Shown here: positions 18,294-27,031 of the stretch, piece after piece
Layout: every line of letters starts with the position of its first letter
Numbering within the stretch: position 1 is the stretch's first letter
Source of the DNA: Peribacillus simplex
GTDB taxonomy: Bacteria > Bacillota > Bacilli > Bacillales > DSM-1321
Direction of reading: 5' to 3'
DNA length: 64,000 bases
NCBI RefSeq assembly: GCF_030123325.1
Contig: NZ_CP126106.1
Coordinates: forward strand, 4,182,001-4,246,000
The notes under the pieces: model-generated
Databases searched by the model: none
What the model saw: the letters and a program-made list of their open reading frames with translations, nothing else
What the model was told of the DNA's origin: nothing
Position numbers and translations under genes: made by a program

Positions 18294-18755
18294 TCATTTA
18301 AAAAAATTGAAGATCTGCATGCATAAATAAGCAATTCCGGCCCCGATTAACGGACCGACAGCAACCCCTTTGAATAATGCGACTGCCAGAATCGTCCCAA
18401 AAACAAGAGCCGTGGTAATGTGCGGATCATGTGATAGGAGTGTAATCCCATTTTTCGCTATGAGCGCAACAGCTATTCCAGATGCAAGCGCAATCCAGGC
18501 ATAAGGTGATTTAATTGCGTCTCCCAGTTCCTTGAAACCTATCGCCCCGTTTGCTATGGGTATGAGTACCGAAATCGTAATGATTGTAACGCCCAGATTG
18601 ATTCCTTTCGCTTCCAGGTACGGAAACACTTTAGTGTCAAGGCCAATCAGTTTCATGCTTAAAAGAAAACCCGCAGCCATGATCAGTGAGGTGTTTTTCC
18701 CAAACCAACCGATTGCAGCAAGCAGAATTAAAAATACGACAGGACCGTTGATCAT
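18294..18755 (-). CDS. ytwI: YtwI, DUF441 / UPF0756 membrane protein
   Basis: A 153-aa protein made almost entirely of hydrophobic segments (about four), starting MINGPVVFLILLAAIGW. Its length and place between citZ and ytvI match B. subtilis YtwI, whose function is unknown. The frame is open 18 codons further upstream (KKKEEGEGR), but AAGGTG...GGGAG precedes the ATG at 18755 and the hydrophobic start is typical of the family. It is divergent from ytvI. Confidence 0.9.
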   Translation of the reverse strand: MINGPVVFLILLAAIGWFGKNTSLIMAAGFLLSMKLIGLDTKVFPYLEAKGINLGVTIITISVLIPIANGAIGFKELGDAIKSPYAWIALASGIAVALIAKNGITLLSHDPHITTALVFGTILAVALFKGVAVGPLIGAGIAYLCMQIFNFFK

Positions 18756-18947
18756 TCTCCCTTCACCTTCTTCCTTCTTTTTTGTTATTTTAACATAACA
18801 AACTCCCATGTTTCCTGGGAGAAAAATGATTTATGGAACGATGCATCGGCGGAAAAAAGTTAAGCCGAAAGATGAAAGAATCTTTCCTTTCTTTTCCATC
18901 ATCGTTACAATTATAATACTAACTTTATGATTGAAGGAGGATATGAC

Positions 18948-20072
18948 TTGAATCCGGTATATATGTATCGTTTCATTCGCTCTTTACTGGTCATCGGAGG
19001 GATAATTTCAGGCGGAATTGCCTTGTTTTATTTATCTAAATATACATATCCATTCATCATTGCCATGATAATCGCTTTCTTGATGAATCCCCTGGTCACT
19101 TTTTTTGAAAGGAAAGGAAGGCTGCCACGGGGGTTGGCCGTATTCGTTTCCCTTTTACTCATTTTCCTTTTATTTGCAGGTCTTATCACCTTACTGGTCA
19201 CCGAGATCATTTCAGGGACCAATTACCTTGCCGGAGTCATCCCGAAACATATTGAAACCATCGTGGATTATATAGAAACATACATCGCGTCCACCGTCAT
19301 CCCTTTATATAATCAAATAGCGGCCATGTTCAATAATTTGGATACCGAACAGCAGGACACAGTCCTCAAGAATATCCAAAATATCGGTGAATCCATCACG
19401 ACCGGAGTAAGCGGCTTCATTCAAGCTTTCTTGAAGAATATCCCCACGATCATCGGATGGTTCCCAACTACAGCAACAGCACTCCTTTTTACCCTGCTGG
19501 GCACTTTCTTCATCAGCAAAGATTGGGATACCTTTAGCCGCATGACCGGAAAAGTTTTGCCTGATAAGATTTTTGCGGGTGCCAAGCGTTTATTCAGGGA
19601 CTTAAAACGGGCATTGTTCGGATTTATCCGTGCTCAATTCACTCTAGTTTCATTGACGACCGTCACGATTTTAATCGGATTTCTCATTTTGGGGGTGAAT
19701 TATTCAATTACCATTGCCCTGATATGCGGACTGGTCGATATCATCCCCTATTTAGGGACAGGTACGATTTTCATTCCTTGGATCATCTTTGAATTCATCG
19801 CCGGGAATACAAGTCTTGGAATCGGTTTGTCCGTTCTTTACATAATCGTCGTCGTCCAGCGCCAGTTAATAGAGCCAAAAGTACTTTCTTCCAGTATTGG
19901 TTTGGATCCGCTTGCCACTCTCATCGCCTTGTTCATCGGCTTCAAATTGATCGGTTTCCTAGGTCTGATTGCAGGACCAGTCGTACTTGTCATATTCAAT
20001 ACACTTCAGCGTGCCAATGTCTTCAAGGCCATATGGACATTCATCATCGGGGATACGAAGAAAACGACTTAA
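18948..20072 (+). CDS. ytvI: YtvI, AI-2E family transporter (PF01594)
   Basis: A 374-aa polytopic membrane protein with two N-terminal membrane segments, a long extracytoplasmic helical region (about residues 75-150), and five or so C-terminal segments with the conserved GVNYSITIALICGLVDIIPYLG motif region. The TTG at 18948 is chosen because GGAGG stands 8 nt upstream; the ATG at 18927 has no ribosome-binding site. A TATAAT box lies at 18912-18917. Despite the family name the substrate is unknown. It is one of the few plus-strand genes here. Confidence 0.9.
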   Translation: MNPVYMYRFIRSLLVIGGIISGGIALFYLSKYTYPFIIAMIIAFLMNPLVTFFERKGRLPRGLAVFVSLLLIFLLFAGLITLLVTEIISGTNYLAGVIPKHIETIVDYIETYIASTVIPLYNQIAAMFNNLDTEQQDTVLKNIQNIGESITTGVSGFIQAFLKNIPTIIGWFPTTATALLFTLLGTFFISKDWDTFSRMTGKVLPDKIFAGAKRLFRDLKRALFGFIRAQFTLVSLTTVTILIGFLILGVNYSITIALICGLVDIIPYLGTGTIFIPWIIFEFIAGNTSLGIGLSVLYIIVVVQRQLIEPKVLSSSIGLDPLATLIALFIGFKLIGFLGLIAGPVVLVIFNTLQRANVFKAIWTFIIGDTKKTT

Positions 20073-20111
20073 GGTACTCAGACATCTATTAGCATTCACC
20101 CATTTCCATTT

Positions 20112-20143
20112 AAAAATCCGCCTCGGGTACAAGGCGGATTTTT
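20112..20143. terminator. Bidirectional terminator between ytvI and aceA
   Basis: AAAAATCCGCC and GGCGGATTTTT are perfect arms with T runs on both strands, serving the convergent genes ytvI and aceA. Confidence 0.92.
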
Positions 20144-20158
20144 GGTTTTACCCCAAAA

Positions 20159-21466
20159 TTATTTTGACGTCTCGAATTGTTCTGTTTCAGTAGAACCTGC
20201 AAGCGCTGTTGTGGATGATGTTCCGCCAGAAACGACTTGTGCCACTTCATCAAAGTAACCGGTTCCCACTTCACGCTGATGACGTGTTGCTGTATAGCCG
20301 TCAGGCTCACTAGCGAACTCCGCTTGTTGAAGTTCTGAGTATGCAGCCATGCCGCGTTCTTTATAACCAAGAGCAAGGTTGAACATGCTATGATTCAATG
20401 AGTGGAATCCTGCAAGTGTAACGAATTGGAATTTATAACCCAATTTACCCAATTCCACCTGATAATTTGCAATCTCTTCATCACTTAATTTCGCCTTCCA
20501 GTTAAATGATGGGGAACAATTGTAGGCTAGCAGTTTGCCCGGGAACTCTGCATGGATCGCTTCGGCAAAGCGGCGAGCATCCGCTAGATTAGGTTCAGAA
20601 GTCTCACACCAGATAAGGTCGGCATACGGCGCATAAGCAAGGCCTCTTGCAATAGCTTGGTCAAGACCTGCATTCGTGCGGTAGAATCCTTCTGGAGTCC
20701 TTTCACCAGTGATGAATGGTGCATCGACCGGATCGATATTATCGGTGATTAAATCTGCAGCATCTGCATCCGTACGGGCAATCAAGATAGTCGGTGTACC
20801 CATTACGTCGGCTGCCAACCGGGCGGAAACTAAATTACGGACTGCCGTTTGGGTTGGAAGAAGGACTTTACCGCCAAGGTGACCACATTTTTTCTCGGAA
20901 GAAAGCTGGTCTTCAAAATGAACGCCTGCCGCTCCAGCTTCGATCATGCCTTTCATCAATTCGAAGACGTTAAGGGAACCGCCAAAGCCTGCTTCAGCAT
21001 CCGCCACGATTGGGGCGAACCAATCGATATCATCTTTTCCTTCAGCAAAGCTGATTTGGTCTGCACGCTGAAGTGTCTGATTAATGCGTTTTACTACTTG
21101 CGGCACGGAGTTGGCCGGATATAAACTTTGGTCAGGGTACATTTGCCCGGCGATGTTAGCATCTGCCGCCACTTGCCAGCCGCTTAAGTAGATTGCTTTT
21201 AAACCAGCTTTCACCTGCTGCATGGCTTGGTTACCAGTCAATGCCCCTAATGCATTGATGAAATCCTCCGTATTCAATAGATTCCATAGTTTTTCAGAAC
21301 CACGGCGTGCCAATGTTTGTTCGATATCGATGGAACCTCTCAATTTAATAACTTCTTCGGCCGTATAAGGACGTTCAATACCAGTCCACCGTGAGTCATT
21401 TTCCCAGCTTTGTTGTAATTTTTGCGCTCTCTCATTCATCATCATCATTATTTCCTCCTGATTCAT
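20159..21466 (-). CDS. aceA: AceA, isocitrate lyase
   Basis: Cleaves isocitrate to succinate and glyoxylate, the first glyoxylate-shunt step. The 435-aa protein carries the catalytic signature KKCGHLGG, WFAPIVADAEAGFGG for metal binding and LAYNCSPSFNW. It has a short Ser/Thr-rich C-terminal tail. It lies 17 bp downstream of aceB in one operon. The ATG follows GGAGGAAATAATG. B. subtilis lacks this shunt, so the pair is extra relative to that species. Confidence 0.97.
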   Translation of the reverse strand: MNQEEIMMMMNERAQKLQQSWENDSRWTGIERPYTAEEVIKLRGSIDIEQTLARRGSEKLWNLLNTEDFINALGALTGNQAMQQVKAGLKAIYLSGWQVAADANIAGQMYPDQSLYPANSVPQVVKRINQTLQRADQISFAEGKDDIDWFAPIVADAEAGFGGSLNVFELMKGMIEAGAAGVHFEDQLSSEKKCGHLGGKVLLPTQTAVRNLVSARLAADVMGTPTILIARTDADAADLITDNIDPVDAPFITGERTPEGFYRTNAGLDQAIARGLAYAPYADLIWCETSEPNLADARRFAEAIHAEFPGKLLAYNCSPSFNWKAKLSDEEIANYQVELGKLGYKFQFVTLAGFHSLNHSMFNLALGYKERGMAAYSELQQAEFASEPDGYTATRHQREVGTGYFDEVAQVVSGGTSSTTALAGSTETEQFETSK

Positions 21467-21483
21467 CTTTTATATTTTGAATA

Positions 21484-23076
21484 TTAAGATAATTTTTCGT
21501 ATGCCGCGTTCGTCAAGAAATCAGCAAAGTCATCCGCTTCAATCAATTGTTCAAATAGTTTAGTAGACTCTTCAAACTTTCCTGATTTGAAAGTTTCTTC
21601 CCCTACTTCCGATTTAATGACCGCCAATTCTTCTTCTTTGATTTGATGGAATAATTCCTCGGTTATTTTCCTGCCATCTTCGAGAATGCCTTTTGGATGA
21701 CGGATCCATTGCCAGACTTGAGCCCTTGAAATTTCAGCGGTTGCAGCATCTTCCATTAAGTTATTGATGGGTGCCGCACCTCTGCCGCTTAACCAGGAGG
21801 CGATATATTGGATGCCTACGTTAATATTCGTCCTTAAACCTGCCTCTGTAATCGTTCCCTCCGGTACAGCCAGCAACTCTTGAGCTGTTACATGGACATC
21901 TTCCCGTTTTCGGAAAATTTGATTCGGTTTTGGGACGAGCAGGTCAAAAACCTCTTTTGCCGTGCTTACCATACCTGGATGGGCAACCCATGTTCCATCA
22001 TGACCGTCTCTTGCTTCGCGTTCTTTATCTGCCTTTACTTTCGCAAAAGCCTCATCGTTCTTAACCGGGTCGTTTTTAACAGGAATTTGCGCCGCCATCC
22101 CGCCGATTGCAGGAGCATTACGAGTGTGACATGTTTTGATTGCCAGTAAGGAATACGCCCTCATGTTCGGGACGGTCATCGTGACCTGCTGACGGTCTGG
22201 GAAAATGACATCATCCGAGTGACGGAATTTTTTCAGGAAACTAAAGATATAATCCCAGCGGCCACAGTTCAGGCCTGCTGAATGTTCTTTCAGCTCGTAC
22301 AGAATTTCGTCCATTTCGAATGCAGCAAGAATCGTTTCTATCAAGACCGTTGCCTTGATGGTTCCTTGCGAAATCCTCAAATCGTTCTGTGCATATACGA
22401 ATATGTCATTCCATAATCTTGCTTCTAGATGGCTTTCCATTTTTGGTAAGTAAAAGTATGGACCGCTTTGCTTTTCGACCAATGCTTTTGCGTTGTGGTA
22501 AAAGTACAGTCCAAAATCAAAAATGCTGGCCGATATAGGCTGTCCATCCAAAAGGACATGTTTCTCCTCCAAATGCCAGCCGCGTGGCCTTACCTTTAGG
22601 ACAGCTGTCTTTTCATTTAATTCATACACTTTGCCATTTGGATTTTTAAATGAAATGGTTCCGCGGATTGCATCCCGCAGATTCAATTGGCCATCAATGC
22701 AATTCTCCCAAGTGGGTGAATTGGCATCTTCAAAGTCCGCCATGAAAACATTGGCACCAGAGTTCATGGCATTAATGATCATTTTGCGATCAACAGGTCC
22801 AGTGATTTCAACCCTGCGGTCCTGCAAATCATTCGGGAGGGGCGCAATCGTCCAATCACTTTCGCGAATATGCTTCGTTTCTTCAAGGAAATCAGGAAGC
22901 TTACCTTGATTCAGTTCTTCCTGAACGCTTTTCCGCCGTTCTAGAAGATCTGCCCTTCTTCCACTGAAATGCCGTTCAATTCTTTCGATGAATTGAAGAG
23001 CTTCCGTTGTAAGTATTTGTTCAAATCCTGGCTTAATGTCGCCTGTAATTTGTAAGCCTTTTGCTTCCGTAATCAT
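21484..23076 (-). CDS. aceB: AceB, malate synthase A
   Basis: Condenses glyoxylate with acetyl-CoA to malate. The 530-aa protein has the family motifs VFMADFEDANSPTW (acidic metal ligand), KMESHLEARLWND, and GRWDYIFSF and near the C-terminus the catalytic-base region LMEDAATAEISRAQVWQW. The ATG at 23076 follows GGAGAGGCAAC; a frame-open ATG five codons upstream overlaps that ribosome-binding site. The promoter at 23142-23171 carries a CcpN-like operator pair (see findings). Confidence 0.97.
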   Translation of the reverse strand: MITEAKGLQITGDIKPGFEQILTTEALQFIERIERHFSGRRADLLERRKSVQEELNQGKLPDFLEETKHIRESDWTIAPLPNDLQDRRVEITGPVDRKMIINAMNSGANVFMADFEDANSPTWENCIDGQLNLRDAIRGTISFKNPNGKVYELNEKTAVLKVRPRGWHLEEKHVLLDGQPISASIFDFGLYFYHNAKALVEKQSGPYFYLPKMESHLEARLWNDIFVYAQNDLRISQGTIKATVLIETILAAFEMDEILYELKEHSAGLNCGRWDYIFSFLKKFRHSDDVIFPDRQQVTMTVPNMRAYSLLAIKTCHTRNAPAIGGMAAQIPVKNDPVKNDEAFAKVKADKEREARDGHDGTWVAHPGMVSTAKEVFDLLVPKPNQIFRKREDVHVTAQELLAVPEGTITEAGLRTNINVGIQYIASWLSGRGAAPINNLMEDAATAEISRAQVWQWIRHPKGILEDGRKITEELFHQIKEEELAVIKSEVGEETFKSGKFEESTKLFEQLIEADDFADFLTNAAYEKLS

Positions 23077-23106
23077 GTTGCCTCTCCACATCCTTTCTAA
23101 CTCTCC

Positions 23107-23117
23107 TATGTTATAAT
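23107..23117 (+). promoter_or_regulatory. CcpN-like half-operator in the aceB leader
   Basis: TATGTTATAAT matches TRTGHYATAYW at 10 of 11 positions and is inverted relative to the site at 23144-23154. It would be about +18 to +28 of the aceB transcript, the same arrangement as at gapB. Confidence 0.5.
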
Positions 23118-23141
23118 ACAGTTGTTTTATTTCCTGTTTGT

Positions 23142-23171
23142 ATTATATAACACGTTGTATAAATTTGTCAC
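23142..23171 (-). promoter_or_regulatory. Probable aceBA promoter
   Basis: Minus strand GTGACA, 18 bp, TATAAT. The -35 differs from TTGACA in one base. Both CcpN-like motifs flank or overlap it. The rest of the 380-bp gap to fxsA holds the fxsA terminator and no gene. Confidence 0.65.
23144..23154 (-). promoter_or_regulatory. CcpN-like operator overlapping the aceB -10 box
   Basis: Minus strand CGTGTTATATA matches TRTGHYATAYW at 10 of 11 positions (first base differs). Confidence 0.55.
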
Positions 23172-23412
23172 CAGTTTTTTCTAAAAAATCTAAAAAAAGA
23201 TTTTTAAGCATGGAAAAGCCTGATTTACCAATGTTTCCACAGGGTTAATCTTTATAAATCCTGTTATTATACACTTTTTCATTCTCGTGGAATTCATCAT
23301 TTAATAATGAAACAGGCAAAATTTGATTAACATTGAAACTCCCATTTCCATGTTAGTCAAAAAAGCACCCTATAAAAAACTTGTATGCTTTTTGTTGACC
23401 TTTTTTCCAGAC

Positions 23413-23452
23413 AAAAAAAGGCTGCCTAAAAGCTTGAGCCTTTAGACAGCCT
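23413..23452 (-). terminator. fxsA terminator
   Basis: On the minus strand GGCTGTCTAAA pairs with TTTAGGCAGCC (one G-U), followed by seven T. Confidence 0.9.
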
Positions 23453-23456
23453 TATA

Positions 23457-23849
23457 TTATTTATGCTGAATGATGGTAACTTTCCCTTTATTCATCCTGT
23501 TCATGATAAACCGGATAACAATCGGTTTGAGGAGATTCCGGGTTGGCGGAAACACAAGGATCAATCCCATGATATCCGAGATGAGCCCAGGGGACAGCAA
23601 CAGTGCAGCTCCGATAAAGATACAGATTCCATCAATGATTTCATTTCCTGGCATCACTCCGTATCGAATCTGTTCCTGTGCCTTTTTCCACGTTTCCATC
23701 CCTTGCCGTTTAGCCAAATAGGCTCCGATCAAACCTGTGGCTACAATCAGGAACAGGGTTGGCCAAAAACCAATCAGGTTGCCCGACAGCAAAAGGACAA
23801 TAATTTCAACGACCGGCATCGCAATGATAAACATTAAAAAATATTTCAT
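23457..23849 (-). CDS. fxsA: FxsA family membrane protein (YtzA)
   Basis: A 130-aa protein with three or four hydrophobic segments in the first 100 residues and a basic C-terminus, the FxsA layout; it contains IPVVEI-like MPVVEIIVLLLSG and MPGNEIIDGICIFIGAALLLSPG motifs. E. coli FxsA suppresses phage exclusion when overproduced; the native role is unclear. It lies between aceB and pyk and corresponds to B. subtilis ytzA. Confidence 0.88.
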   Translation of the reverse strand: MKYFLMFIIAMPVVEIIVLLLSGNLIGFWPTLFLIVATGLIGAYLAKRQGMETWKKAQEQIRYGVMPGNEIIDGICIFIGAALLLSPGLISDIMGLILVFPPTRNLLKPIVIRFIMNRMNKGKVTIIQHK

Positions 23850-23930
23850 CTACATTCCTCCTGCACAGCCCATTTCTGGTGCGGTACATCCATCTTACCT
23901 CATCGGCAGGGAATCAGCCAAAATTTCGTT

Positions 23931-25691
23931 TTACAAAACGTTGGCATGTCCATCGTAAATGACTCCGCGACCTGCATCGACTGTTATTCTTTGGCCATCC
24001 TTGAAAACCTTTGTCGCGTCTTCCGCCCCAACGATGACCGGTATGCCCAATGTAACTCCTACAACAGCTGCATGGCTTGTCAAACCGCCTTCTTCCGTAA
24101 TCAATGCCGCACACTTTTCAATCGCCGGCATCATTTCACGGTCCGAACCGATCGTAACCAATACAGAGCCTTCCGTCACTTTTTCCAAAGCTTCCTTGGC
24201 ATTCCTAGCTATAACCACTTCACCTTTAGCTGATTTCCTGCCGATTCCTTGAGCCTTCAAAAGAACCTCTCCTAACACATGAATTTTCATCAAGTTAGTC
24301 GTACCTGTTTCACCAACAGGCACACCGGCTGTAATGACGACTAAATCCCCATGGGAAACCAAGCCGGAATGCAAGCTTTCGTCTATTGCGGTTTGAAGCA
24401 TTTCATCTGTAGTCGTCGCTTTTGGACCAATCTGCGGATAGACTCCCCAAGCCAATGCAAGCCGTCTTGAAACATGATCATTGGATGTAACCGCAATGAT
24501 CGGTGCTTTAGGGCGGTATTTGGAAATCATCCGTGCCGTATGGCCGCTTTCTGTAGGGGTAATGATTGCCCCTGCATTAAGATTGAGCGCGGTGTGGGCA
24601 ACGGATTGACCAATAGCATCAGTGACATTATGGCGGTTCACTTTGCTTCTGACTGATAATATATCCCGATAATCAAGGGCAGTTTCAGCACGTGAAGCAA
24701 TGTTATGCATCGTTTGCACCGCTTCGACAGGATAGGTCCCGGCAGCTGTTTCACCAGAAAGCATGATTGCATCCGTTCCATCAAATATGGCATTGGCCAC
24801 GTCACTTGCTTCTGCACGGGTCGGCCTTGGATTACGCTGCATTGAATCGAGCATTTGTGTAGCCGTTATGACTGGTTTCCCAGCATTATTACATTTTTTG
24901 ATCATTTGTTTTTGGACTAGCGGCACTTCTTCTGCGGGAATTTCCACTCCCAAGTCTCCACGCGCTACCATCAAGCCATCTGATACTTCCAAGATTTCAT
25001 CAAGACGGTCCACGCCCTCTTGATTCTCGATTTTAGGGATGATTTGAATATGTTCCGCTCCATTTTGCTGCAATAATTCACTTACTTCAAGTACATCGGA
25101 AGCCCTGCGTACAAATGAGGCAGCAATGAAGTCGATACCCTGTTCGATTCCAAAAAGGATATCCTGTTCATCTTTCTCCGTTATGCCTGGAAGGTTAACC
25201 GAAACTCCAGGAACATTCACGCCTTTTTTGTTCTTAAGTGTACCGCTATTCAAGATCTTGGTATGGATTTCTCTTCTTACTTGATCTATCTTCAACACTT
25301 CAAGCCCGATCAGTCCATCATCCAAAAGGATTTTAGATCCTGGGTGTACATCATGCAGAAGCCCTTCATAGGTAATGGAGAATTTTTCAGGTGTTCCCAG
25401 GACTTCATTCATGGAAATAATGATTTCATTGCCGGCAACAAGCTCTATGGAATCATTATCCATATTATTTGTCCGTATTTCAGGTCCTTTTGTATCCAAC
25501 AGGATGGCAACCTGTTTACCCGCTTTTTCGCTCGCTTCTCTGATATTGCGTATTCTGGCGGCATGTTCTTCATGATTTCCATGAGAAAAGTTAAGCCGTG
25601 CTACATTCATCCCCGCCTCTATCAATTGAACCAGCTTTTCTATACTTTCACTTGCGGGGCCAATCGTACAAACAATCTTGGTTTTACGCAT
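23931..25691 (-). CDS. pyk: Pyk, pyruvate kinase with C-terminal PEP-utiliser domain
   Basis: The 586-aa protein has the pyruvate kinase barrel and B domain (MRKTKIVCTIGPAS, the active-site IIPKIENQEGVD, MVARGDLGVEI) and a C-terminal extension of about 110 aa homologous to the PEP/pyruvate swivelling domain with TSHAAVVGVTLGIPVIVGA. This extension is typical of Bacillus pyruvate kinases. The ATG at 25691 follows GGAGG; the 13 codons upstream lack one. It lies 101 bp after pfkA, the usual glycolytic pair. Confidence 0.98.
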   Translation of the reverse strand: MRKTKIVCTIGPASESIEKLVQLIEAGMNVARLNFSHGNHEEHAARIRNIREASEKAGKQVAILLDTKGPEIRTNNMDNDSIELVAGNEIIISMNEVLGTPEKFSITYEGLLHDVHPGSKILLDDGLIGLEVLKIDQVRREIHTKILNSGTLKNKKGVNVPGVSVNLPGITEKDEQDILFGIEQGIDFIAASFVRRASDVLEVSELLQQNGAEHIQIIPKIENQEGVDRLDEILEVSDGLMVARGDLGVEIPAEEVPLVQKQMIKKCNNAGKPVITATQMLDSMQRNPRPTRAEASDVANAIFDGTDAIMLSGETAAGTYPVEAVQTMHNIASRAETALDYRDILSVRSKVNRHNVTDAIGQSVAHTALNLNAGAIITPTESGHTARMISKYRPKAPIIAVTSNDHVSRRLALAWGVYPQIGPKATTTDEMLQTAIDESLHSGLVSHGDLVVITAGVPVGETGTTNLMKIHVLGEVLLKAQGIGRKSAKGEVVIARNAKEALEKVTEGSVLVTIGSDREMMPAIEKCAALITEEGGLTSHAAVVGVTLGIPVIVGAEDATKVFKDGQRITVDAGRGVIYDGHANVL

Positions 25692-25792
25692 GTGGTCATC
25701 CTCCTTTAAGGAAAACTGCCGCCTGTCCACCTTTTGAAGACAAGGGCGCAGTGTTTTATGTCTTCTTTAAACAATCTATCGATCAATAATGA

Positions 25793-26752
25793 TTAAATGG
25801 ATAGCTCAGCAGATAATTCATACATCTTCTTATCAATTGTATGCGGTTTAGCAAGAGCTTCGATGATATCATAATCAACGAGTTGATTTTGTTCTATCCC
25901 GACAGCCCTGCCTCCTTTTCCTTCAAGAAGCAATTCAACGGCTTTTGCTCCAAGACGGCTTGCCAATACACGGTCATTTGCCGAAGGAGATCCTCCGCGC
26001 TGAACATGGCCCAGGACCGTTACACGGGTTTCAAACCCTGCCTTTTCCTCAATTTTCCTGGAGATATCAACGGCACTTCCGACACCTTCAGCTACAATGA
26101 TGATACTGTGCTTTTTCCCACGGTCATGTCCGCGGTTCAGCTTCCCAATCAGATCTTCTATATCATATTCATATTCAGGACAAAGAATCGTTTCAGCTCC
26201 GCCAGCCAATCCAGCCCAAAGTGCAATATCGCCGGCATCTCTTCCCATCACTTCAACCACATAAGTCCTTTCATGAGAAGTGGCCGTATCCCGAATTTTA
26301 TCGATAGCATCGATGACTGTATTAAGGGCCGTATCGAAACCAATCGTGAAGTCCGTACCCGGTATGTCATTATCGATCGTTCCAGGAACCCCGATGCAAG
26401 GGAAGCCCCTTTCCGTTAAAGCTTTCGCTCCGCGGTATGATCCATCGCCACCAATGATGACAATGCCCTCGATACCAAGTTTATTCAATTGTTCGATCGC
26501 TTTCAGCTGGCCTTCCTCCGTCTTAAATTCCGGACAACGAGCCGTATGTAACATCGTGCCGCCTCGATGGATGATATCCCCGACTGACCCAAGTTCAAGC
26601 TTCTTTATATTTCCATTTATCAGTCCCTGATAGCCATGATAAATTCCGAAGACCTCAATTTCATGAAAAATTGCTTTCCGGACAACCGCTCGGACTGCCG
26701 CATTCATGCCAGGAGAATCTCCTCCACTTGTCAATACACCTATTCTTTTCAT
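25793..26752 (-). CDS. pfkA: PfkA, ATP-dependent 6-phosphofructokinase
   Basis: The 319-aa protein has the same length as the B. subtilis and B. stearothermophilus enzymes. ATP site GGDSPGMNAAVR, catalytic GTIDNDIPGTD, substrate-binding MGRDAG and the allosteric-site region are present. The ATG at 26752 (MKRIG) is used; a GTG three codons upstream overlaps the GAGAGGTG ribosome-binding site. Confidence 0.98.
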   Translation of the reverse strand: MKRIGVLTSGGDSPGMNAAVRAVVRKAIFHEIEVFGIYHGYQGLINGNIKKLELGSVGDIIHRGGTMLHTARCPEFKTEEGQLKAIEQLNKLGIEGIVIIGGDGSYRGAKALTERGFPCIGVPGTIDNDIPGTDFTIGFDTALNTVIDAIDKIRDTATSHERTYVVEVMGRDAGDIALWAGLAGGAETILCPEYEYDIEDLIGKLNRGHDRGKKHSIIIVAEGVGSAVDISRKIEEKAGFETRVTVLGHVQRGGSPSANDRVLASRLGAKAVELLLEGKGGRAVGIEQNQLVDYDIIEALAKPHTIDKKMYELSAELSI

Positions 26753-26983
26753 AAATGTCACCTCTCTACAGCACTAATCAATTTTTAGCCTCGTTATATC
26801 ATTGTACCCTTTTTCAAGCTTCAATAAGCAGGAAACTGCTTCACTTATGCTTACTTGATGTTATAAGACTAACCGATTCTCATCAGAAATTGAAGTAAAA
26901 TGGCGCAAAAGTTTACATTCTACACACAAACCATATTCTTTACACGTTTCTGTAATGAATGCATATGCGCCCATGAAAGGATG

Positions 26984-27014
26984 AAAAAACGTGTTGCCCC
27001 AGGCAGCACGTTTT
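26984..27014 (-). terminator. accDA terminator
   Basis: ACGTGTTGCC / GGCAGCACGT arms, followed by six T on the minus strand. It separates accA from the pfkA promoter region. Confidence 0.9.
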
Positions 27015-27031
27015 CCCTTTTGTAAATGTGA

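Noticed and set aside
25841..26419. 192-codon frame antisense to pfkA
   Set aside because: Mirror of a strongly conserved gene; no ribosome-binding site, Cys/Phe/Ser-rich shadow composition.
26800..26890. CcpN-like motifs upstream of pfkA
   Set aside because: Best match is 8 of 11, and repression of a glycolytic gene by CcpN would not make sense.
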